Shown here piece after piece: positions 6,888 to 14,847 of a DNA stretch of 20,998 bases. The position numbers were made by a program, and so were the translations under genes. A model generated the notes under the pieces. That model ran no database searches and was not told where the DNA came from. It was given only the letters and a program-made list of their open reading frames with translations. The DNA comes from an uncultured Blautia sp. (GTDB taxonomy: Bacteria > Bacillota > Clostridia > Lachnospirales > Lachnospiraceae): assembly GCA_934408705.1 (NCBI GenBank), contig CAKRVL010000041.1, forward strand, positions 1 through 20,998. Direction: 5' to 3'. The number at the start of each line of letters is the position of its first letter. Position 1 is the first letter of the stretch.

Positions 6888-9812
6888 TCAACAGCTTACC
6901 AGCGGCTTTGTCTCCATAAATACATCCTTCGCCTTCTCGATGGCACTCTCACTTCCAACTACACAAAGCTGGTCATCAGAAAGAACTGCCTCGATCAGCG
7001 GAGCAAGTGCATGAATATCCTCAACAGTAGCATTCAGGATCTGGTCACGCTCCTTCTGCAGCATTTCCACAGTGAGGCCACGGAAATAAGCCATTCTGCC
7101 AAGTGCTCCCTGCGTCTGTGGCGTTCTTGGAACATCCTTTCCACTGATGGTTCCGATAATATATTTCGTCATCTCACGCTCATCCGCTGCGAAGGTGCGC
7201 ACATATTCCGGCACTCCCTCATATACCTCAAGTGTACGGCTAAGATGAGGATCTCTGTAGGATACAAAGAAGCTCTCTCCACTTCTCTTAAATCCGCTCA
7301 TACAGCCATATGCGCCGCCCTTTACGCGAAGATTGATCCACAGATAATCATAGCTTAAAGCCACCTTAAGGATCTCCAGCGCTCCTGTGTATGTGAAGCC
7401 CTTTTTCACAAAGTTACCTGTTCTTGCCACATACTGAACCTGTCCTGAGGTCTTGAAGCCCTCGTTCTTTTTCTCGCAGGTAATGGCAACCTCCGGAACT
7501 TGACAGCAGCTCTCCTTCAGGCTCTTCTTCAGAGAACAGCTTAAAGCCTTCAGCTGTTCCACGGACTCTTTCTCACCTGTGTAGCTTACCATGAAAGAAT
7601 CCCGGCGAATGATCTCCGCCATGGCATTCTCAAGTCCTGCCACGATTTCGGCCTTTTTGTCCTGAAAATTCTTCTCCAGGTCCTCTATAAATTTATAATA
7701 ACCAACACCAGCCATCTCATCCTGGAATCTCGCCATCGGAGAACCATAGGAAGCGCCGCGAAGCACTGCTGTCTGATGTCCTGAGCCTATCAGGGAAGCC
7801 TGTCCTCTGGACTTGAGCTCTGCAATAATTTCATAGAGACGCTTGGTATCTGTGATCTTAGAAGTATTCAGAATCTCTTCCATCATCTGGAAAAGGAAAT
7901 CCATCTGAGGATAAAGTGCCTTTCCGCGAATAGTAAACATAGTACGGAATGCTTCCGGATCATCTGCCTTATCAAAAACATCCACACCACACTGAATACC
8001 GCCAGTTCTGGCGTTAGTCTCGTTAAACAGCTGACCGTATGTGTAATTCTCTGTATCCACATAACCAAGAACAGATTTCAAAAGTCCCAGATAATGGACT
8101 TTCTCTACAGCCATATCCTTGATTTCAAACATAACGTTCACATAACCGATTCCGTTGGTGCACACATCCTGATACAGGAACAGACTGTTATCTACCTGAA
8201 GCTCTTCATTGGAAAAGCCATTAACCTCTTTACGGATATCAGAGCGTTTCAGCATAGGAATACACTGAAGATCCTCCGGCTTCTCCTCTGATTCCTGATA
8301 AGCTTCAAGAGCTTTGGTCCTCTCGACCATTTCCTCCAGCTGCCTGTCTGAAAGACTGCTTCTGTAAGCCTCCAGCTTATCTGCCAGTTCCTTCTCACGC
8401 TGAGCGGCAAGCCCACGCTTCGGCACAAGTGTAAGGATCAGGCCATGTGTATTATCAAGAAGCCATTTCTGGATCAGCTTCTCGAAATAGCCCTCATTTA
8501 CAGCCTCCTTTAATCTGTCATAAATAGACAAAAGCTGTACCTGGGAAAAAGCATTCTCGTCATCATAGAGCCAGCTTCCCATAATATCCAGTCCATACAT
8601 CAGTCCCTTGGGGAACTGTCCGAAATCAGCCTCCCGATAGCGGAACTCCATATAATTAATGCCCGCAAGAATAGCCTTTTTGTCAATTCCATTTCGCACA
8701 ATATCCTGAAGACAATTACGGATAACAGAAACAAATTTCTCCTTCTGAGATGTCTTCGCACCTTTTGCCACAATAGAGAAGAATGGCTGCAGAACACCAT
8801 CACTGTAATCGCCATAAATGTCCTTACCGATGCCAGCATCCAGAAGAGCCTGCTTCAGTGGTGCTCCAGGTGCGCTGAGAAGAGCATAATCCAGCACATC
8901 AAAGGCCACGCCAAGAGTGCTGTCCATTGCATTTCCCACAACCATATTATAAGAAAGATACGTATTATCCTCTTCCTCCTCACTTTCGGAAACCGGATAC
9001 TCGATCTGCAGCTCCTTCACCTGGGAAAATGCAGCCTGCTCTTTAATAGCAGAATCCACATCCAGCGCATCAAAGGCAGACAGATATTTCTCATCAATAA
9101 AACGAAGCTTCTCCTCCATATCCATATTTCCATAGAGGTAAATATAGCTGTTAGAGGGATGATAATAGGTGCGGTGGAAATCCAGGAACTCCTCATAAGA
9201 AAGCTCCGGAATATTCTCAGGATTACCGCCGGATTCCACGCCATAAGTATTATCCGGGAAAAGATTATTCATGATCTCTCTGTCCAGCACCTCATCAGGG
9301 GAAGAAAATGCCCCCTTCATCTCATTATATACAACACCATTATAGGTAAGAGGACCTTCCTTCTGCTCCAGATGGTAATTCCAGCCCTCCTGGCGGAAAA
9401 TCTCCTCCTTCTGGTAAATGTTCGGGTAAAAAACCGCATCCAGATAAACGTGCATCAGATTCTGGAAATCCTGGTCATTACAGCTGGCTACCGGATAACA
9501 GGTCTTATCCGGATAAGTCATAGCATTCAGGAATGTATTCAATGAGCCCTTAACAAGCTCTACAAATGGATCCTTCAGCGGGAATTCCCGGGATCCGCAC
9601 AGAACGCTGTGTTCCAATATGTGTGGAACACCAGTGCTGTTCTTCGGTGTAGTACGAAAGGCAATGGAGAAAACCTTATTCTCATCATCATTCTCGATAA
9701 GTACCAGCCTTGCTCCTGTCTTCTTATGGCGAACCAGATAGCCGGTGGAATGGATATCTGTCAACTTCTCCTGTTTCACAATCTCATATGCAGGAATATT
9801 TTCTTTCTTCAT
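6888..9812 (-). CDS. M16C zinc metalloprotease (presequence-protease/insulinase family)
   Basis: A 974-residue peptidase of the M16C group (PreP/Cym1/falcilysin-like), in which a single long chain forms both halves of the closed proteolytic chamber. The inverted zinc motif HILEH is at 64-68 (His64, His68 ligands, Glu67 base) and the third ligand is Glu164 in VVYNEMKGAF. The family degrades short unstructured peptides; no signal peptide is visible, so it is probably cytosolic. The ATG at 9812 was chosen because GGAGG lies 5 nt upstream; the frame is also open from a TTG four codons earlier that overlaps this ribosome site. It is first in a likely operon with era and recO, with a promoter at 9927-9956. 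Confidence 0.92.
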   Translation of the reverse strand: MKKENIPAYEIVKQEKLTDIHSTGYLVRHKKTGARLVLIENDDENKVFSIAFRTTPKNSTGVPHILEHSVLCGSREFPLKDPFVELVKGSLNTFLNAMTYPDKTCYPVASCNDQDFQNLMHVYLDAVFYPNIYQKEEIFRQEGWNYHLEQKEGPLTYNGVVYNEMKGAFSSPDEVLDREIMNNLFPDNTYGVESGGNPENIPELSYEEFLDFHRTYYHPSNSYIYLYGNMDMEEKLRFIDEKYLSAFDALDVDSAIKEQAAFSQVKELQIEYPVSESEEEEDNTYLSYNMVVGNAMDSTLGVAFDVLDYALLSAPGAPLKQALLDAGIGKDIYGDYSDGVLQPFFSIVAKGAKTSQKEKFVSVIRNCLQDIVRNGIDKKAILAGINYMEFRYREADFGQFPKGLMYGLDIMGSWLYDDENAFSQVQLLSIYDRLKEAVNEGYFEKLIQKWLLDNTHGLILTLVPKRGLAAQREKELADKLEAYRSSLSDRQLEEMVERTKALEAYQESEEKPEDLQCIPMLKRSDIRKEVNGFSNEELQVDNSLFLYQDVCTNGIGYVNVMFEIKDMAVEKVHYLGLLKSVLGYVDTENYTYGQLFNETNARTGGIQCGVDVFDKADDPEAFRTMFTIRGKALYPQMDFLFQMMEEILNTSKITDTKRLYEIIAELKSRGQASLIGSGHQTAVLRGASYGSPMARFQDEMAGVGYYKFIEDLEKNFQDKKAEIVAGLENAMAEIIRRDSFMVSYTGEKESVEQLKALSCSLKKSLKESCCQVPEVAITCEKKNEGFKTSGQVQYVARTGNFVKKGFTYTGALEILKVALSYDYLWINLRVKGGAYGCMSGFKRSGESFFVSYRDPHLSRTLEVYEGVPEYVRTFAADEREMTKYIIGTISGKDVPRTPQTQGALGRMAYFRGLTVEMLQKERDQILNATVEDIHALAPLIEAVLSDDQLCVVGSESAIEKAKDVFMETKPLVSC

Positions 9813-9926
9813 CTTTTCCTCCAAAGGTTCCGGAGCCTCTTTTTGCTCTTACAGGTACCGGAATCGTTTTTTTATTAACATATCCAGGGCTTCTGAAACT
9901 ATGCCCGGATTTCATTCGTAACATTC

Positions 9927-9956
9927 ATTATAACATTGCCCGCCTTGGAAGTGCAA
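9927..9956 (-). promoter_or_regulatory. Promoter for the M16-era-recO operon
   Basis: Minus-strand TTGCAC (9951-9956), 18-bp spacer, TATAAT (9927-9932) with an extended TGT before it. Leader of about 105 nt to the ATG at 9812. Confidence 0.6.
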
Positions 9957-9987
9957 TAGAATTGAACGGGAAAATTTCCCATAAAGC

Positions 9988-10017
9988 AAGAAGGCCCGGC
10001 AGCTGCCAGACCTTCTT
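9988..10017 (-). terminator. 13-bp stem-loop, terminator-like on the minus strand
   Basis: On the minus strand AAGAAGGTCTGGC-AGCT-GCCGGGCCTTCTT forms an uninterrupted 13-bp stem, two pairs being G-U, followed by GCTTTAT. On the plus strand the same two positions are C-A mismatches, so the structure appears selected as minus-strand RNA. No minus-strand gene is known upstream of it, so what it terminates is unclear; it lies upstream of the M16 promoter. Confidence 0.45.
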
Positions 10018-10103
10018 ACATTATGCTTATGCATTTTTCTTATTATTTAATTTAGTTCTGCTCTTTACTTCATATTATGATTTACAAGTTATATCTTGTT
10101 ATA

Positions 10104-10126
10104 CAGTCATCCTGTTCTTTTGACTG
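10104..10126. promoter_or_regulatory. CAGTCA-N11-TGACTG dyad over the -35 box of the transposase-derived gene
   Basis: CAGTCA (10104-10109) and TGACTG (10121-10126) are perfect inverted repeats; the second arm covers the -35 hexamer TTGACT. This placement would suit a repressor site. Confidence 0.3.
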
Positions 10127-10148
10127 TGCTATGATTCTATGCTAAAAT
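10120..10148 (+). promoter_or_regulatory. Strong promoter for the transposase-derived gene
   Basis: TTGACT (10120-10125), 17-bp spacer, TAAAAT (10143-10148) with extended TGC before it. The leader then has a small hairpin CAGGC-(5 nt)-GCCTG (10166-10180) and AAAGGAGG (10191-10198), 8 nt before the ATG. Confidence 0.65.
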
Positions 10149-10206
10149 ATGCTGATAAAGGATCACAGGCAGAAGGCCTGAACTAAGAATAAAGGAGGTT
10201 GCTCTC

Positions 10207-11319
10207 ATGTTTCTGAAGAAAACGCCTAAGCCAAAAGGCATTTATCTGGCAATCACAGAGTCCTATTATGATAAAGAGAAAAAGACTACCCGTCAGAAAA
10301 CTATTATGGGCCTTGGATATCTTGATGCTCTTAAGGAAAAGTATCCGGATCCTATTGCCCACTTTGAACAGGTAGTAGCAGACATGAATCTGGAAAGAGA
10401 GAATAAGAAAAATTCTGTTGTATACGTAGATCAGACCACTGTCCTCTCCCCAGGAGAGCATGCATTAAAAAATACCGGATACGGAATTTTGAAGCAGCTA
10501 TATAAGGAATTACAGCTTGATATTTTCTGGCGCACAAAAACCTGGAATCTTTCTCTTCCCTATAATATTGAAGAAGTGTTTCGGTATATGGTTCTTTCCC
10601 AGGCACTTTATCCTAATCTGCGCTGGATGGACTGTATAAATAGGGGATATTTTTTTAAAGAACCGGAGTTTCAGGAGCTCTCTTCCCTGAAATCTGCTGC
10701 CGGGATTATCTGGAATTATCAAAAGGAGCTTCAAAAGTGGATTTTCCAGCATTCCAGAGATTTATGGAACCGTGATTTCTCTGAAGTCTCTTTTTCTACA
10801 CAGAAGCTTCCACTCGTTTTTCAAGAAAAGCTGCAAATAGATTTTCTTGCAGACCATAACAGGATTCCAGCCTTTTTCAGTATTTCCAGCTGTGGTATTT
10901 CGTTGAACCAATCTATTTCTAACATGAAGCAGGTGACAAATCGGCTTCTGAAGGATGATTTGGAGTTTGCTGTAACTGATTGTGATAATAGTGACTTCGG
11001 TCTATGGCTCCAGAACCGGCTGTTTCTGGAATGCTCTCAGGAGGCTGACTGGAATGAGAATAACGTAGGAGGTTTCTGTGTTACCGGCTTTACCGCTTAT
11101 GTTCTCCTGGAAACCCTTCGTCACAAACTGGACTTCCGCTTTTCCAGAAATGATATCTGCGCTTCATTACAGCAGTATAACTGTGTGCAAATTGCCGGAA
11201 ACATTTATCAATTTACATATTTTGACCAGATCCTCGAAGCATGTGAGAATGCCCTGGGGTTAGAACTGCATAACAAATACCGCAGTCAGCTCCAGATCAG
11301 GAGACTGCTGCGGTATTAG
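10207..11319 (+). CDS. Shortened IS1634-like transposase derivative lacking the DDE catalytic core
   Basis: A 370-residue protein. Its N-terminus (KGIYLAITESYYDKE, MGLGYLDALKEKYPDPIAHF) and C-terminus (GFCVTGFTAYVLLETLRHKLDF onward) resemble IS1634-type transposases of the IS4 superfamily, usually about 550-600 residues. The middle is compressed. The usual YDVTT block with the first Asp aligns with SEVSFST (192-198, Glu193 at the Asp position). The second Asp block may be VTDCDN (256-261). The segment carrying the catalytic Glu and its neighbouring Arg/Lys is missing. No terminal inverted repeats or target duplication were seen around it. The frame is intact, with a strong promoter and AAAGGAGG ribosome site, which suggests retention for a non-transposition role, perhaps DNA binding. 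Alternatives: a recent internal-deletion remnant or a non-autonomous element product. Family similarity is judged by eye. Confidence 0.65.
   Translation: MFLKKTPKPKGIYLAITESYYDKEKKTTRQKTIMGLGYLDALKEKYPDPIAHFEQVVADMNLERENKKNSVVYVDQTTVLSPGEHALKNTGYGILKQLYKELQLDIFWRTKTWNLSLPYNIEEVFRYMVLSQALYPNLRWMDCINRGYFFKEPEFQELSSLKSAAGIIWNYQKELQKWIFQHSRDLWNRDFSEVSFSTQKLPLVFQEKLQIDFLADHNRIPAFFSISSCGISLNQSISNMKQVTNRLLKDDLEFAVTDCDNSDFGLWLQNRLFLECSQEADWNENNVGGFCVTGFTAYVLLETLRHKLDFRFSRNDICASLQQYNCVQIAGNIYQFTYFDQILEACENALGLELHNKYRSQLQIRRLLRY
11276..11317. terminator. Long stem-loop overlapping the 3' end of the transposase-derived gene
   Basis: AATACCGCAG (11276-11285) pairs with CTGCGGTATT (11308-11317); inside, CAG/CTG and CTCC/GGAG extend the stem to about 17 bp with one single-base bulge on each side and a 6-nt loop. 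It includes the last codons and part of the stop codon. A T-rich stretch follows but not immediately, so terminator function is plausible rather than canonical; it also separates this gene from the convergent gene ending at 11362. Confidence 0.45.
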
Positions 11320-11361
11320 GATAATGTTTATTAATCTTTATTTATTACTTTTTATTTCTGT

Positions 11362-11955
11362 TTATCTTCCGTCCTCCAGACTACCCTCTCCCGGGAAGTG
11401 AAGTTCATACATTTCCCGGGCAGCTCTGGTAACGATTCCCAACTCTTCCTCCAGATTCAGATTCTGGGGAAGCTCTACTGCGGTATGGTAAATATCTGCT
11501 TTCAGCTTATTCTTCGCCTGCTCACTGCTTATCTTCATAATGCCGAACAAGGTGCTGTTATATGACTTATCAGATTCACTAAGCTCCATATAGGTTTTTA
11601 CCATATGGCAGCATTCTCTGTAAAGCATATCCTCATAATCTCTGCCTCTGCTACGGACCTCCTGGAATTTCATCTTATCCAGCTGCTTCAGGATCTCCTT
11701 CCTGCCTCCACGAAGGCCAAGGAAACGCTTACCATTGTCCCTGTTAAACTCCATCAGCATCCACAGAGCAATAAATCCATCAGCACGTACATCTCCTCCA
11801 AGCTCGGATTTATCCTGGTAACGGATGTCCCAAAGCTCCTTGCGGATCTGATTCAGCTCCGGCTCCTCTCCTGCTTCAATGGACATATTCAAAAGCGCCA
11901 GACGCTTCGCCGGATCTGATTCTCTGTAGTATTGTGTAATAGTTGGGGTATCCAT
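11362..11955 (-). CDS. Conserved-looking protein of unknown function, 197 residues
   Basis: I do not recognise the family with confidence. The protein is soluble, charged and mostly helical by composition, with no signal peptide or membrane segment. It opens with TPTITQYYRESDPAKRLALL and ends with a Glu-rich segment. Notable features are an Arg-rich patch (GLRGGRKEILKQL, EVRSRGRDYEDML), a CCHM tetrad near residue 115 and a C-terminal acidic tail. The start ATG is 17 bp after the UDP-galactopyranose mutase stop codon, with AAGGAG 12 nt upstream (slightly long), so it is probably cotranscribed with that gene. Codon use looks like the neighbours. It may be one of the Clostridia-restricted DUF families; no function is proposed. 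Confidence 0.75.
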   Translation of the reverse strand: MDTPTITQYYRESDPAKRLALLNMSIEAGEEPELNQIRKELWDIRYQDKSELGGDVRADGFIALWMLMEFNRDNGKRFLGLRGGRKEILKQLDKMKFQEVRSRGRDYEDMLYRECCHMVKTYMELSESDKSYNSTLFGIMKISSEQAKNKLKADIYHTAVELPQNLNLEEELGIVTRAAREMYELHFPGEGSLEDGR

Positions 11956-11972
11956 ATTATTCTGCCACTCCT

Positions 11973-13088
11973 TTATGCTTCTTCGTAGGTAAGCTCTGTC
12001 TCTGCCATATTAAGAGCCTCCTCAATTACCTTATCCATATCCATATAGCGATACATACCAAGACGTCCACCGAAGAGCACATTCTTCTCTTCCAGTGCCA
12101 GGCGCTCATATTTGTCAAAAAGTTCATTATTCTTAGGATCATTAATAGGATAATAAGGCTCCTTGCCCTTCTCCCAGGATGCCGGATATTCTCTGGTGAT
12201 AACTGTCTTTGGCTGTGTACCGAACTCAAAATGCTTGTGCTCAATGATTCTGGTATATGGCACCTCATAATCTGTATAGTTCACAACTGCATTTCCCTGA
12301 TAATTGCCCATATCCAGAACCTCTGTCTCAAAACGCAGGGAACGGTATTCCAATTCACCATAGCAATAATCATAAAATTCATCGATCATACCTGTAAACA
12401 GGATCTTATCTGCCTGTGAGGTAAGCTCCTCTCTGTTGGCAAAGAAATCTGTCTTCAGACATACCTGCACACCCTCAAGAAGCTTCTTGATGATGCGTGT
12501 ATAGCCGCCTTTAGGAATACCCTGGTATGGATCCTTGAAATAGTTGTTATCATAGGTGTAGCGAAGAGGAAGTCTCTTTATGATAAATGACGGAAGCTCC
12601 TTACACTCTCTTCCCCACTGCTTACGTGTATATCCCTCAACCAGCTTCTCGTAAACATCCTGTCCAACCAGAGCCAGTGCCTGCTCCTCCAGATTCTTCG
12701 GATGTGTGATATGCATACGGCTGATCTGCTCCTGGACCTTCGCCTTGGCCTCTGCCGGTGTGCGCACACCCCACAGCTGGTGGAAGGTATTCATATTAAA
12801 TGGAAGATTGTACAGCTCATCCTTATACACTGCGATAGGTGAGTTCACAAAATGATTAAACTCTGTAAATTGATTCACATAGTCCCAGACTTCCTTATTA
12901 GAAGTATGGAAAATATGTGCTCCATACTTGTGAACCTGGATATCCTCTACTTCTTCTGTGTAAATATTTCCACCGATATGGTCACGTTTGTCGATCACCA
13001 GGCAGGTTTTCCCCTTTCTGGTGGCTTCATGGGCAAATACAGCTCCAAAAAGTCCTGCTCCTACGATCAGATAATCATATTTCTTCAT
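11973..13088 (-). CDS. glf: UDP-galactopyranose mutase
   Basis: A 371-residue FAD enzyme converting UDP-galactopyranose to UDP-galactofuranose, the donor for galactofuranose in surface polysaccharides. The N-terminal dinucleotide loop is VGAGLFGAVFAHE (residues 9-21), followed by KRDHIGGNIYTE and the family-specific KYGAHIFHT. The central EGYTRKQWG and C-terminal LFGGRLGMYRYMDMD segments, near the FAD and substrate, are typical. Length is normal. A ribosome site (AAAGGGG) precedes the ATG. It is the first gene after the symporter terminator and has a leader with repeated elements (13112-13147) under an extended -10 promoter. No glycosyltransferases or other polysaccharide genes are nearby, so its pathway partners lie elsewhere. 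Confidence 0.96.
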   Translation of the reverse strand: MKKYDYLIVGAGLFGAVFAHEATRKGKTCLVIDKRDHIGGNIYTEEVEDIQVHKYGAHIFHTSNKEVWDYVNQFTEFNHFVNSPIAVYKDELYNLPFNMNTFHQLWGVRTPAEAKAKVQEQISRMHITHPKNLEEQALALVGQDVYEKLVEGYTRKQWGRECKELPSFIIKRLPLRYTYDNNYFKDPYQGIPKGGYTRIIKKLLEGVQVCLKTDFFANREELTSQADKILFTGMIDEFYDYCYGELEYRSLRFETEVLDMGNYQGNAVVNYTDYEVPYTRIIEHKHFEFGTQPKTVITREYPASWEKGKEPYYPINDPKNNELFDKYERLALEEKNVLFGGRLGMYRYMDMDKVIEEALNMAETELTYEEA

Positions 13089-13111
13089 CTTATGTTGCCC
13101 CTTTCTGTTAT

Positions 13112-13147
13112 GGGAACAGTAGCTGTTCCGAAATATCAGCTGTTCCC
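13112..13147 (-). promoter_or_regulatory. Repeated GGAACAGCT elements in the glf leader
   Basis: On the minus strand GGAACAGCT occurs twice, 17 bp apart (13138-13146 and 13121-13129), followed by an inverted GTTCCC arm (13112-13117). In RNA either copy could pair with the CTGTTCC(C) arm (7 or 8 bp), giving alternative hairpins between transcription start and ribosome site. As DNA it could be a tandem operator. Confidence 0.4.
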
Positions 13148-13163
13148 GGCTAAAGATGTTATT

Positions 13164-13172
13164 ATTATAACA
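13164..13172 (-). promoter_or_regulatory. Extended -10 promoter for glf
   Basis: Minus-strand TGTTATAAT (perfect TATAAT at 13164-13169 with the TGn extension). The -35 position falls on the T tract of the upstream terminator and is a poor match, as tolerated in extended -10 promoters. Confidence 0.45.
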
Positions 13173-13182
13173 AATTTTCTGA

Positions 13183-13221
13183 AAAAAAGGTAGCCCTTTC
13201 CATGTAAGGACTACCTTTTTT
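13183..13221 (-). terminator. Intrinsic terminator of the symporter gene (bidirectional shape)
   Basis: AAAAAAGGTAG pairs with CTACCTTTTTT (11 bp) and the inner bases add about five more pairs around a short loop; on the minus strand the 3' side ends in seven T. It lies 17 bp after the symporter stop codon. Confidence 0.8.
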
Positions 13222-13237
13222 ATAAAACTTTTATATA

Positions 13238-14773
13238 TTACTTACCAGCCACCCGGTCGAATTCCTCTGTAATTTCTCTGGAAGGTGCCTTCGTAACAAG
13301 ACTTACAAGCACGATCATCAAAAGACTAAGCAGGAAACCAATTGCCAAGGAATAAAGCCCTGTATAGGATCCCAGCGTCTGGCCCTTTGCCAGCGGAATG
13401 TAGTCCCAGATAATAACAGTAAGTCCACCTGTAACCATACCGGCAATCGCACCCGGAAGATTAGTCCGTCTCCAGAACAGAGACATTACTACGATTGGTC
13501 CGAATGCAGCTCCAAGCCCCGCCCAGGCATTAGAAACAAGTCCCATAATACTGCTGTTAGGATTCCACGCAATCACAAATGCAATTACAGCAATCACAAT
13601 AACCGTAATACGACTCACTTTCAAAATCTCCTTAGAATCAGCATCCTTCTTAATAAAGCTGTGATACAGATCCTCGGATACAGCTGAAGCAGTTACCAGC
13701 AGCTGTGAATCTGCTGTAGACATAATTGCTGCAAGAATTCCGCAGAGGAACAGACCTCCGATAAATGGAAGCGCAAGCTCTGAAGTAAACACTTTACGGA
13801 TCATCTCAATAAATACGCTCTCAGAAGAGGCTGCTCCATTCTCTCCCAGAATGACAGGAAGTAAATATGCCCTTCCGATAACTGCAATAGCAAAAGCCGC
13901 TGTCAGTGAGAGAAGATCCCAGATGATAGCAATCGCCCAGGATTTTTTCAACTCTTTTTCATTCTTAACTGCCATAAATCTTACCAGTACATGGGGCATT
14001 CCACAGTATCCGAATCCCCATGCCAGCTGTGAAAAAATTTCAATAAATGTATAAGGTCTGTCTCCATTCATAAAGGGATTCAGGTATGCACTTGCACCAC
14101 CGGTCACACCACTTTGTGAAATCAAATCTGTAAGATTGCCCGGAAGCAGGAAATATGCTGCCAGCGGCACTACAAGAAGTCCAATAAGCATCAGAGTACC
14201 TTGTACAAAGTCTGTTACACACACTGCCATGAAGCCACCCATAAAAGTATAACAAAGAATTACTGCTGCTCCTATAGCCAATGCAATATGATAGTCAAGC
14301 CCAAACACTGTATTAAATAGTTTACCGCCTGCTGCCAATGCAGATGCTGTATAGACCAGGAAAAAGATTACGATCACAACAGATGAAATCAGAAGCAAAA
14401 TCTTTTTCTTGTCACGATAACGATTCTCAAAGAAAGCCGGAATCGTCATGGAGTTATTCGCCACGATCGTATATTTACGAAGCCTTCCGGAAATACACAC
14501 CCAATTAAGAACCGTTCCGATAAAAAGTCCTACTGCAATCCAGATTTGTCCGGATCCAAAGGAATAAATTGCTCCGGGAAGCCCCATCAGAAGCCATCCG
14601 CTCATATCAGAAGCTTGTGCAGAAAGTGCTGCCACCCATCCATTCAGTCCTCGTCCTCCAAGGAAATAATCCTCTGAACTTGAAGTCTTTTTCATGTAAA
14701 CCACGCCAATGACAATCATCATTGCGAGATAGAACACAAAAGCGATCAGAATCATACCTGTTGTACCACTCAA
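13238..14773 (-). CDS. putP: Sodium/proline-type symporter (SSS family)
   Basis: A 511-residue polytopic membrane protein of the sodium:solute symporter family, importing proline with Na+. PutP-type hallmarks are SSSEDYFLGGRGLNGW at the start, LSAQASDMSGWLLMGLPGA in the second helix, and SMTIPAFFENRY. About 13 membrane segments are apparent. The start was set at the TTG at 14773 because GAGGAGGAG lies 6 nt upstream and the first membrane segment begins right after it; the ATG 11 codons upstream lies before that ribosome site. A possible promoter is at 14812-14841 and a strong terminator follows at 13183-13221, so it is probably monocistronic. No proline dehydrogenase gene is nearby, so uptake may serve osmoprotection or Stickland-type metabolism. 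Substrate is inferred from family. Confidence 0.9.
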   Translation of the reverse strand: MSGTTGMILIAFVFYLAMMIVIGVVYMKKTSSSEDYFLGGRGLNGWVAALSAQASDMSGWLLMGLPGAIYSFGSGQIWIAVGLFIGTVLNWVCISGRLRKYTIVANNSMTIPAFFENRYRDKKKILLLISSVVIVIFFLVYTASALAAGGKLFNTVFGLDYHIALAIGAAVILCYTFMGGFMAVCVTDFVQGTLMLIGLLVVPLAAYFLLPGNLTDLISQSGVTGGASAYLNPFMNGDRPYTFIEIFSQLAWGFGYCGMPHVLVRFMAVKNEKELKKSWAIAIIWDLLSLTAAFAIAVIGRAYLLPVILGENGAASSESVFIEMIRKVFTSELALPFIGGLFLCGILAAIMSTADSQLLVTASAVSEDLYHSFIKKDADSKEILKVSRITVIVIAVIAFVIAWNPNSSIMGLVSNAWAGLGAAFGPIVVMSLFWRRTNLPGAIAGMVTGGLTVIIWDYIPLAKGQTLGSYTGLYSLAIGFLLSLLMIVLVSLVTKAPSREITEEFDRVAGK

Positions 14774-14811
14774 TTTTTTCTCCTCCTCTGTGATAAAATA
14801 ACACATTTAAC

Positions 14812-14841
14812 ACTTTACCACAGAAGAGCATGAAAGTGCAA
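14812..14841 (-). promoter_or_regulatory. Possible promoter for the symporter gene
   Basis: Minus-strand TTGCAC (14836-14841), 18-bp spacer, TAAAGT (14812-14817). Moderate match. An all-AT dyad at 14843-14859, spanning the DUF5662 stop codon, lies just upstream and may weakly terminate the preceding gene. Confidence 0.3.
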
Positions 14842-14847
14842 GAAAAA

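Larger units (their letters stand above)
9813..10206. other. 394-bp divergent intergenic region with promoters for both flanking genes
   Basis: No credible coding sequence on either strand. It holds the minus-strand promoter of the M16 operon (9927-9956), a GGGAAA-A-TTTCCC dyad (9968-9980) just upstream of that -35 box, a 13-bp stem-loop (9988-10017), AT-rich sequence (10018-10100) and the plus-strand promoter of the transposase-derived gene (10120-10148) with a dyad over its -35 box. Confidence 0.7.

Noticed and set aside
9826..9865. Leader hairpin GGTTCCGG/CCGGAATC before the M16 protease ribosome site
   Set aside because: Only six continuous pairs with a 24-nt loop and one mismatch; too weak to claim a regulatory structure.
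10018..10206. 6S RNA or other named RNA in the intergenic region
   Set aside because: The stem-loop is clear, but the rest of the interval is AT-rich without the long bulged stem of 6S RNA; no family could be assigned.
10120..11360. Complete insertion sequence around the transposase-derived gene
   Set aside because: No matching terminal inverted repeats or target-site duplication could be found; only the gene is claimed.
11943..12419. 158-codon plus-strand frame over glf
   Set aside because: Antisense shadow with an unlikely hydrophobic composition and no domain.
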